NCBI GenBank assembly: GCA_963966185.1
Contig: CAWZYM010000144.1
Location: forward strand, 216,001-280,000
Length of the DNA stretch: 64,000 nt
DNA from: Rhabditoides inermis
Taxonomy: Eukaryota; Nematoda; Chromadorea; Rhabditida; Rhabditidae
Direction of reading: 5' to 3'
In this document: positions 48,897-57,380 of the stretch, piece after piece
How positions within the stretch are numbered: the first letter of the stretch is position 1
Layout of the letters: the number at the start of each line of letters is the position of its first letter
The notes under the pieces: generated by a model
Told to the model about the DNA's origin: nothing
Seen by the model: the letters and a program-made list of their open reading frames with translations, nothing else
The model's database searches: none
Made by a program: the position numbers and the translations under genes

Positions 48897-51842
48897 GGAG
48901 CTCGCCAGGCCCCAGATCAATCTCCTCTCTATGCGCAGGTGGCTCCCCCTTTTGTAGATTCTGTAGATTGTGATTGTGATACTGTAAATTGTCATAATGT
49001 TGATTCTGGTAGCTCTGTCCGTATTCCGTTTTCGAAGGTTCTGTTAATTAACGTGCGCTCGGTCAAAAACAAGCTATATGAACTCGAACTTCTTCTAAAC
49101 ACCGAAAAGCCCATGATTGTTATACTGACCGAAACCTGGCTCAGCCCACACGAATCAATCGCTTCACTCTCACTGGGTGGTCGATATTCCATTTTGCGTT
49201 CCGATAGGCTCACTCATGCAGGGGGTGTAATGGCGTTGTATCAATCAAATATTTCTATTAAGCTAATCAGGTCAACATCGATCAACAATCTCTCCGAAAT
49301 TCTCTCATTTGATGTTTTCCCTTCTGACAATTTGCACTTAGATAGACCAATACGCTTCATTGCTTGCTACCGTACGCCCGGCTCCACTCCCGAAATTAAA
49401 CGAACAGGGTTCCAGCTCATTTCTGAATTAGACTCACTTATTGACTCCGAAAACAGGTCACATATTGTTTTAGGCGATTTTAATGCGCCTTCAATCGATT
49501 GGAAATGCGGTCGTGCTTTTGACTCCTTTGACAAATCGCTCTTGGATTTCGCTTGCTTACACTCAATGTTTCAAACGGTAAACAAACCTACCATGGTTAA
49601 ACGTACCGGCATAAAATCAAATATTCTCGATATAATACTTGTCGACAATTCCTCTCTTGTAACTAGTACACGCATACTTCATCGCTTCAGTACCTGCGAT
49701 CATCTGCCAGTTGAATTCATATTGCGCGTCGAAGACATGTCTGCACACCACAAACCTGATCTCGTACGAAACTATAGAAATGTAAACTGGGATACCATTA
49801 ACAATGCTATTGATTCTATTCGCTGGACGCGTGTTTTTATTGGCAAAACAGTTGAACAAGCTGCATCCAAGTTTTACGAAATCATACATGACATAATTGA
49901 TGCTCACATTCCGCTTGTCGCTCCAGCTAACAAACGCCCCCGCCCATTACCTCGTTATCTAACTAAGCTGAAGCGACAAGCCAATAAACTTTCATCAACG
50001 AGACCCCACTCCATCGATTCTAATAGGTCACAGCGTCGCCTACGTAAAGCAATAGTTTCTTGGAATTGCAAGCGTGAATCTAAATTGATCGTTAATGGCA
50101 ATAAATCAGCTTTCTATCGTGATGTTCGAAATAAAATGCATCCCGATGGTGGCATCGGCGCAATTTGTCACGATGATATTTTCATTCACAATGCGCTGGA
50201 CAAATGTGAGATCTTTGCTGACTATTTTGAATCAGTTTATCGCGATTCCATCACACCACCTGGTGCTGACTTGCCTAAACTACCACATTCACTTGATATG
50301 ATTGACATTACCCTTCTCGAAGTTCATAAAATCATTTCCAAACTCGATTCCAAATATAACACTTCTCCAGATGGTATTAACAACGTGTTTCTGAAACGTA
50401 CGGCAACTTCCATATCGGTTCCATTGACGATTCTTTTTGCAATGTCCATGTCTGTCAGAGAAATCCCATCTATTTGGAAAGAAGCTTGGGTGAAACCATT
50501 ATTCAAAAAAGGCGCACGTGAATCTGTCTCAAACTACAGACCGATTTCTCTCACATGTAGCATCTCTAAAGTTATGGAAAGAATATGCGTTCAGCAGATT
50601 ACAAAATACTTAGAAAAGCACAACCTACTCTCCAAAAAACAATTTGGTTTTCGCAAAAATCGATCCACTAATGCACAACTAATTGAATGTCATATGAATT
50701 GGTGCAAGCATATTTCATCTGGTTCCGTAATAGATTGCATCTATTTCGACTTTAAAAAAGCATTTGATACCATCAACCATGACCTTCTTTTCAAGAAACT
50801 TGACGCTATCGGTATTCGCGGTAATGCTCTTGGCTGGATAATTGAATTTCTCAAAAATCGCAAGCAATCTGTTATGATTGGATCTAAGCGTTCCTCACCG
50901 CGCACTGTTAATTGTGGCGTTCCACAAGGTTCGTGTCTTGGACCCTTGCTGTTCAACATTTTCATAGATAACATTCCTGATAATTTACCAGATGGCGTTT
51001 ATTATGCGCTTTATGCAGACGATTTGAAAATTTACTTTCCTTTTGATTTTACCAGTACTTCTGCGAAGTCTATTTTCCAAAAAGCCATTGACATAGTCGC
51101 AGCATGGTCAGCTTCATGGGGACTTCAGATATCCACTGAGAAAACTCAAATATTGCATGTAGGCAAGCGGAATCCAAAGCACACTTATATCGTCCACGAC
51201 TCAACTCTCAAACCAGTAGATTCTGCAAAGGATCTTGGTATTCTCATGAGTAATAACTTATTGTTCCGTGATCATTTCAAACAAATAATTCAACAAACTC
51301 TGTATTCTATAAATGATTTTTTTCGGACATACAAAACACGAAATCCCACACTACTGATCACCGCATACACAACCTATTTTCGCTGTAAATTAGAATATTG
51401 CACTGAGCTCTGGAACCCTACTGATGTTGCTTCTGTAAACCTAATTGAGAGCATACAACGCTATTATACTCGTCGTGTGTGTCAGCGTATCGGGCGCAGC
51501 CTATCATATCCTCAACGCCTTGAGCTTTTCAATCTTCAAACTCTCGAAAATAGACGATTCTTGAATGATGTCACATACATTCACAAAGTAATCCACTCGA
51601 AAACTATATTGGACTATCATGGTCTTTTTGCAATTATTCCATCTCGTACTCGTGGCTCTCATGAATTTAGAATTGTTCCATCATTTGATCACACAGGCCG
51701 TACCAGCACTTTTTTAAGCAGAACCTTCGCAATATGGAATGCGCTTTCTCGTGACCTAATCTCCATCAATGATCCCTCTATCTTCAAATCACAACTCTCT
51801 ACATTAGATCTCATGCCACCTAGCAAATTGCGCAACCTATAG
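48897..51842 (+). CDS. LINE ORF2: APE endonuclease plus reverse transcriptase
   Basis: The frame is open from the codon after ORF1's TAG to TAG at 51840 (981 codons), in ORF1's own frame. Counting from 48897, the endonuclease shows INVRS (52-55), TETW (78-81), GDFN (193-196), LDIILVD and CDHLP (267-271). The reverse transcriptase shows NYRPISL (546-552), FDFKKAFD (617-624), GVPQGSCLGPLLF (674-686) and the catalytic YADD (706-709). A C-terminal IWNALSRDL block is typical of CR1/L2/Jockey-type elements. No RNase H is present. It nicks target DNA and copies the element RNA there. The first in-frame ATG (49113) lies after the INVRS motif, so translation probably begins elsewhere, by readthrough, reinitiation or a non-ATG codon such as GTG 48939. 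Confidence 0.9.
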   Translation, partial: GARQAPDQSPLYAQVAPPFVDSVDCDCDTVNCHNVDSGSSVRIPFSKVLLINVRSVKNKLYELELLLNTEKPMIVILTETWLSPHESIASLSLGGRYSILRSDRLTHAGGVMALYQSNISIKLIRSTSINNLSEILSFDVFPSDNLHLDRPIRFIACYRTPGSTPEIKRTGFQLISELDSLIDSENRSHIVLGDFNAPSIDWKCGRAFDSFDKSLLDFACLHSMFQTVNKPTMVKRTGIKSNILDIILVDNSSLVTSTRILHRFSTCDHLPVEFILRVEDMSAHHKPDLVRNYRNVNWDTINNAIDSIRWTRVFIGKTVEQAASKFYEIIHDIIDAHIPLVAPANKRPRPLPRYLTKLKRQANKLSSTRPHSIDSNRSQRRLRKAIVSWNCKRESKLIVNGNKSAFYRDVRNKMHPDGGIGAICHDDIFIHNALDKCEIFADYFESVYRDSITPPGADLPKLPHSLDMIDITLLEVHKIISKLDSKYNTSPDGINNVFLKRTATSISVPLTILFAMSMSVREIPSIWKEAWVKPLFKKGARESVSNYRPISLTCSISKVMERICVQQITKYLEKHNLLSKKQFGFRKNRSTNAQLIECHMNWCKHISSGSVIDCIYFDFKKAFDTINHDLLFKKLDAIGIRGNALGWIIEFLKNRKQSVMIGSKRSSPRTVNCGVPQGSCLGPLLFNIFIDNIPDNLPDGVYYALYADDLKIYFPFDFTSTSAKSIFQKAIDIVAAWSASWGLQISTEKTQILHVGKRNPKHTYIVHDSTLKPVDSAKDLGILMSNNLLFRDHFKQIIQQTLYSINDFFRTYKTRNPTLLITAYTTYFRCKLEYCTELWNPTDVASVNLIESIQRYYTRRVCQRIGRSLSYPQRLELFNLQTLENRRFLNDVTYIHKVIHSKTILDYHGLFAIIPSRTRGSHEFRIVPSFDHTGRTSTFLSRTFAIWNALSRDLISINDPSIFKSQLSTLDLMPPSKLRNL

Positions 51843-51994
51843 AGAGCTCTCCCCCCACTTCCTTTTCCATGTAATACTATGTGATTATGTTCGTGTTCAA
51901 TATCATTGAAACCCCGTTTATACCTGCCGTTTGTATTGCTCACTTTTTGTTTATAATTGCGTTTTTTTCCATGTTATCGGTAATAAACCTATCT
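51843..51994 (+). other. LINE 3' untranslated region
   Basis: About 150 bases from the ORF2 stop to the target duplication. It contains AATAAA at 51983 and ends CCTATCT. There is no poly(A). The ends of the truncated LINEs in this window have the same ATAAAY word followed by short repeats. Confidence 0.7.
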
Positions 51995-52049
51995 ATATAG
52001 AATATAATACTGTTTCTAGAGAACATAATAATGAGAGAGAAAGAGAATA

Positions 52050-52595
52050 GGGACCACAACGTGAGATGTAGAGAGTGAGGCGAAATCATGTAACAAATTC
52101 TCACTGGACGCATGATGTGCTCTAATTAGCATAGAACGATTCGCCCTTTCGCGCTGATTCCAACGATAATTTATTTATGGGATCATGTACCCTGTAAAGT
52201 AGTGAAAATCGATAAAGAGCGATATGATGACGTCATATTTCTTTGATCTAGCCGCCATTGCCCAGAATGAATAATGAAAAATGATGTCATAAGAGACGTA
52301 TTTCATCAAGTACTGATCGATTACAATCAAACAAAGCGTATTGCTACTAGTATAAACGAATATATTTATAGTTTAACTATCGATGACGTCATAAGTGTTT
52401 TGATCTAGCCGCCCTCTGTCGCACTTTCCCTATGTGAGCGCGCGCTCGGATGCGCGCGCCGCGCGGAATTTGAGCGCAATGTGAACGATGAACCCTATGA
52501 ACATTATATATTTTTGAAATCAGCTTGAAATGAACTACAATAATGAACTAATAGCTATACCATATCCAAACATCTGAAAATGTCATTGTGGTCCC
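52050..52595. mobile_element. 546-bp MITE flanked by TA
   Basis: It begins GGGACCACAA and ends TTGTGGTCCC, a 10-bp inverted terminal repeat, with TA on both sides (52048-52049 and 52596-52597). Removing it restores a purine run matching paralogue B. TA duplication suggests mobilisation by a Tc1/mariner-type transposase, which is not encoded here. Inside are two copies of TGACGTCA followed by a TTTGATCTAGCCGCC word, and a GC-rich stretch near 52440-52472. Confidence 0.6.
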
Positions 52596-52707
52596 TAGAA
52601 AGAGAAAGAGAGAAAGAGATAGGGAGACAGTGGTAGAGGGAGAAGAGAGAGAGGAGAGATAGGGGAAAGTAGAACTGTGTCGAGGGGAGAAAGAGAGAGA
52701 AAGAGAG

Positions 52708-52754
<47 letters not shown>

Positions 52755-53205
52755 GGGGGAGGAGGAGGGAGATATGATGGAAAGTAGACAGAACAGTGTA
52801 GAGGAGAAAGAGATGAGGAGGTGTACATCTGTGAAACATAAAATAGGTGAAAAAGAAGTAGGAGAGATAGTTAGAAAAGACAAAAAATTTAGCACAAAAT
52901 ACAAAGAACTTGAACACTTTAACTACAACCCTGCGTGTATAGTTCTATGCTCGCAATAAGTTGCGCGCGGTGGGGTAGAGCGCAAAACAATAGCGCGCAA
53001 AACAAGAGAGACAAACGGTTATGGCACCGTATTTCGAACTGCAAGCGAGGTAGATCGAAAACTATCGCTCTGGCGCAGAGTATATGTTACTTCGCAAGAG
53101 TCATTGGAGAGCAATCAACTATCAAACATGCAAGACGAACTATTCTTCTATTTTCTTTTGCGTATACCTAGTGCGTAGGCGCGCGATAGCGCGCCGGAGC
53201 GCTAG

Positions 53206-53697
53206 TTGCCTACATACATAAAATTGTACACGGTCGCACCGCCTTTGATTCTTCTGCTATCTATAATATCATTTCCACATCATCAAGACACTCTCACTGC
53301 CACCGTATCGTACCCTCTTTTGATCCGTCCGTTAGAGCGCAGACATTCATCCACCGCAAGTTTCGAATATGGAATTCCTTACCATCTAACATTGTAGCTA
53401 TCAGAGACACCGGTTCTTTTAAAGAGGAGGTTAGAAAATGCATGATTGAGCCATCTCGCATCCGCGCTTCCTGATCGATACGGGCACGGGCTCCCCAGTA
53501 TGGACTAGTATATACATCAGAGCACATTCATTTCATATACATATCTCCGTTGTGTAGTTCCATACGCATTTGTATCTGTTTATTCTTTGATTTGATTTTA
53601 ATCACAATTACGTTGCACCACTCATTACAGCCACATATTTTGTCCCCATATGTTACCTGAATACGCAATGATAAACAATTGAATTGAATTGAATTGA
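53206..53697 (+). mobile_element. 5'-truncated LINE copy with ATTGA tail
   Basis: It contains the end of a reverse transcriptase ORF, a 3' untranslated region and the tail ATAAACA plus ATTGA repeats (53677-53697). It is related to, but clearly different from, the full LINE. Its left limit is the CTAG end of element A, so the chain probably inserted into it. Its right end is set in the 120-bp satellite. Confidence 0.75.
53208..53474 (+). pseudogene. LINE ORF2 C-terminal remnant
   Basis: An open frame of 88 codons ends in TGA at 53472. It reads AYIHKIVHGRTAF, HRIVPSFDPSV and FRIWNSLPSNIVAIRD, which lines up with TYIHKVIHS, FRIVPSFDHTG and FAIWNALSRDLISIND near the end of the intact LINE's ORF2. 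It is only the C-terminal tenth of the protein and has no catalytic domain. Confidence 0.8.
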
Positions 53698-55393
53698 GTA
53701 GAGGAAGAAAGCTTAAAGTGTGGTTTGCGTATTCTGTCTGTCTGTCTGTCTTTATCACACTCGCTATATAGTAAGATGAGAGGAGAGAAGGAGTGGCAAT
53801 GTCACTGTTGTTCGAGTAGAGGAAGAAAGCTTAAAGTGTGGTTTGCGTATTCTGTCTGTCTGTCTGTCTTTATCACAACCGCTATATAGTAAGATGAGAG
53901 GAGAGAAGGAGTGGCAATGTCACTGTTGTTCGAGTAGAGGAAGAAGGCATAAAGTGTGGTTTGCGTATTCTGTCTGTCTGTCTGTCTGTCTTTATCACAC
54001 TCGCTATATAGTAAGATGAGAGGAGAGAAGGAGTGGCAATGTCACTGTTGTTCGAGTACAGGAAGAAGGCTTAAAGTGTGGTTTGCGTATTCTGTCTGTC
54101 TGTCTCACTCTCTCATTATAGTATAGGGAGATGAGAGGAGAGGAGGAGTGGCCATGTCACTGTTGTTCGACTGGAGTAATAAGGGATAAAGTGTGGGATG
54201 TGTATGTTGTCTGTCTGTCCCACTCTCTCATTGTAGTATAGGGAGATGAGAGGAGAGGAGGAGTGGCCATGTCACTGTTGTTCGACTGGAGTAATAAGGG
54301 ATAAAGTGTGGGGTTTGTATGCTGTCTGTCTGTCTCACAGTCTCATTATAGTATAGGAAGATGAGAGGAGAGGAGGAGTGGCCATGTCACTGTTGTTCGA
54401 CTGGAGTAATAAGGGATAAAGTGTGGGGTTTGTATGCCGTCTGTCTGTCTCACACTCTCATTATAGTATAGGCATATGGGATGAGAGGAGGAGTGGCCAT
54501 GTCACTGTTGTTCGACTGGAGTAATAAGGGATAAAGTGTGGGATGTGTATGCTGTCTGTCTGTCCCACTCTCTCATTCTAGTATAGAGAGATGAAAAGGA
54601 GAGGAGGAGTGGCCATATCACTGTTGTTCGAGTGGAGGAAGAAGGGATAAAGTGCGGGGTTTGTATGCTGTCTGTCTGTCTCACACTCTCATTATAGTAT
54701 AGGGAGATGAGATGAGAGGAGGAGTGGCCATGTCACTGTTGTTCGACTGGAGTAATAAGGGATAAAGTGTGGGATGTGTATGTTGTCTGTCTGTCCCACT
54801 CTCTCATTGTAGTATAGAGAGTTGAGAGGAGAGGAGGAGTGGCCATGTCACTATTGTTCGAGTGGAGTATGAAGGGATAAAGTGTGGTGTGTGTATGCTG
54901 TCTGTCTGTCTCACACTCTCATTATAGTATAGGAAGATGAGAGGAGAGGAGGAGTGGCCATGTCACTGTTGTTCGAGTGGAGGAAGAAGGGATAAAGTGT
55001 GGTGTGTGTATGCTGTCTGTCTGTCCCACTCTCTCATTGTAGTATAGGGAGATGAGAGGAGATGAGGAGTGGCCATGTCACTATTGTTCGAGTGGAGTAT
55101 GAAGGGATAAAGTGTGGTGTGTGTATGCTGTCTGTCTGTCCCACTCTCTCATTATAGTATAGGGAGAGGAGAAGAGAGGAGGAGTGGCCATGTCTGTTGT
55201 TCGAGTGGAGGAAGAAGGGATAAAGTGTAGTGTGTGTATGCTGTCTGTCTGTCTCACTCTCTCATTATAGTATAGGAAGATGAGAGGAGAGGAGGAGTGG
55301 CCATGTCACTGTTGTTCGAGTGGAGGAAGAAGGGATAAAGTGTGGTGTGTGTATGCTGTCTGTCTGTCTCACACTCTCATTATAGTATAGGGA
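53698..55393 (+). repeat. About 120-bp satellite, left block
   Basis: About 14 units of 118-122 bp. Each has GGATAAAGTGTGG, a TATGCTGTCTGTCTGTC run, CACTCTCATTATAGTATAGG, ATGAGAGGAGAGGAGGAGTG and GCCATGTCACTGTTGTTCGA. The first units near 53700 are a distinct variant (AAGCTTAAAGTGTGGTTTGC, TTTATCACACTCGC). The block ends where element F begins. Confidence 0.9.
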
Positions 55394-57380
55394 CTAGCGC
55401 TCCGGCGCGCTATCGCGCGCCTCCGCACTAGGTATACAAAAATAGAGAAATAGAAGAATAGTTCGTCTTGCATGTTTGATAGTTGAATGATCTCTAATGA
55501 CTCTTGCAAAGATACAAACACGCAAGGTTCGTCTACTTTTCATCCTATCTTCCTTCTCCTCCAGCCTCTCTCTCTCTATCTCTCTCTCTATGTCTTTCTC
55601 TCTCTATGTCTTTCTCTCTCTATGTCTCTCTCTCTCTCTCTCTCTCTCTTTCCTCGACACAGTTTTGTCAACTCTTCCCTATCTCTCCTCTCTCTCTTCT
55701 CTGTCTTCCACTGTATCGCTATCTCTTTCTCTCTTGCTCTTTCTCTCTCATTATTATATTTTCTAGAAACAGTATTATATTCTCTTGTATACTGTCAACT
55801 TTCTAGAGACAATACTAATACTATGCTCTCGTTTGTCTTCTGCATCTTTTTCTTCTACTGTGACAACAACTATCTAGAGACATCACTATGTTTTCTTCTG
55901 TCTACTTTCACCTCTTGTCACCTCTTCCACTCTCACTCTCACATCTGCAGTAATCACTATCACTGCGACTTTCGAGAGAGACAGTTATGTCTACTCTTCC
56001 TTCTCTCTTCTCTTTTCCCTCTCCTATTCTCTCTCTCTTGTATACTTTCACGTTCCGCTGCGGTGAAAACAACTTTCTAGAGACAGTACTATGGAACCTT
56101 CTGTCTACTCTTCTATTCTCACATCTGCAGTAGTCACTGCGACTTTCGAGAGACAGTTATGTAAAAACTTTTAAAAGAGAAAGTACTACTCTGTTCTCTA
56201 CTGTCTTCTTTTCCTACTGTCTACTCTCTCACGTTCTAAAAACATAATTTGATCGCCTGTGCTTGCCAAATGACATGTAAGGTGAACTCGATTCTCACCT
56301 CACCTCACTTCCACTCGACACTGTACTGCATCGAAAAGCGGAATTTTTGACTGAATATGTACAAGAGTACAAGTAACAAACTTAAACTTAGTTTCAACTG
56401 AAAAAAGAAGCAGTACGTAGTTCTATATTACGTCTACAATGACTTCGAGAAAAGAAGCCGGCTGGCGCGCCCTAACACGTTGTGCGCACGTGTGAAGGAG
56501 TTTGAAACAGTTTGAGGTTGAATTGATCGTTGGAAATTACTATCTATTGACGTCTAGAAACATTTTACTTAACTTTCAACCTTCAACGTTTCGTTTTGTC
56601 AAAGATATTCGTTGAAGATAGAAATTTTGTCTTTTTCCACTGACTCAATTCATTCTTGTTATATTTAGACATATTCCTATCAAAAAAAGACACAACTGAG
56701 TGGATATGGGTCAGTGATTGCGAATGCCAACTATTCGTTATCGATCCGTTGACCTGCGTCTGGTAGCGAGCAATCCGGTGGGCGCGACCCCAGCAAGTAA
56801 CGCGCGCTCAGAAAATGTCTAATACTGTATGAAGACAAAGTCGGATCAATCTGAAATTTTGACAGAAGGGCTTTTTTGCCCATAAAAGCTTAAGTTTACA
56901 AATTGGACCCTCTGTCTCGTCTGTACGAAAAGTCGATCATATTCGCCATATTTGGTGACTTTTCAAAAAAGGAAACCAGTTTCTACAATCTATAATACGT
57001 AATCTTTCTTCTATTCAATTTTTATAGAAATCGAAGACCATGAATTTTGGGTGCATTTTGGGTACATTTGCCTTTTTGGGCATGAAGATGAGGTCACAGG
57101 CAGCTAGTATCGCGGCTATCGATTTTTTCTAGGTCGATTCACCTACTCTCCAAATTTGGTTCTAATTGAAGTATTTTGAATTTTTTCTCCATAGTTAAGA
57201 GATTAGGTGATATCTATGATTAGGAGATCGCTATTGACGAGATATTTGGAATTTTGCGTTCTCGGGTGTTGAAGAAACTTTCTGAAAGAAATTAGCAAAT
57301 AGGGTATACTTTGAAAAGAGATATCTCTCCGGAAGGACAGACAGACAGACACCATAGTAAATATTAGTATGAAAGGGGGA
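55394..57380 (-). mobile_element. Element F: lone complete family II element
   Basis: On the - strand it runs from TCCCCCTTTCATACTAAT (57380) to a hairpin ending GGAGCGCTAG (55394), 1987 bp. It has the 1.2-kb conserved 5' region, a few CT-rich repeat units and the terminal hairpin. Satellite units on both sides show the empty site: flanks CCTCTCATT and TCCCTATAC against CCTCTCATCTCCCTATAC in intact units. So there is no target duplication, and one base differs. This copy best defines the family II ends. Confidence 0.75.

Larger units (their letters stand above)
47616..51994 (+). mobile_element. Full-length LINE (CR1/L2/Jockey-like)
   Basis: A 4379-bp element flanked by ATATA (47611-47615 and 51995-51999). 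The paralogous sequence in B reads CAATAGAGAATATAATAC, so one ATATA-like copy was there before insertion. Layout: 255-bp 5' leader, ORF1, a TAG stop, ORF2 in the same frame, a 150-bp 3' untranslated region and an end TAATAAACCTATCT without poly(A). Both ORFs are open throughout, so it may be active or very young. The class follows from an APE endonuclease plus reverse transcriptase without RNase H. The exact clade is not settled. Confidence 0.85.
47515..53205 (+). mobile_element. Element A, second part, with LINE and MITE inside
   Basis: It resumes at AAGTTTTTGTCAC and follows the reverse complement of B's interior (GAAAAAGATGCAGTAGACAAAC, then TAGAAAGTTGACAGTAGA). It is broken by the LINE (47616-51994) and the MITE (52050-52595). 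It ends at the hairpin 53167-53205 (CCTAGTGCG to GGAGCGCTAG). Without inserts this part is about 760 bases, and the whole element A about 4.9 kb. The base after CTAG is T. Confidence 0.65.

Noticed and set aside
47712..48995. 427-codon open frame on the - strand across LINE ORF1
   Set aside because: It is antisense to ORF1, which has a good start context, a coiled coil and a place in a LINE. High GC reduces stop codons on the other strand.
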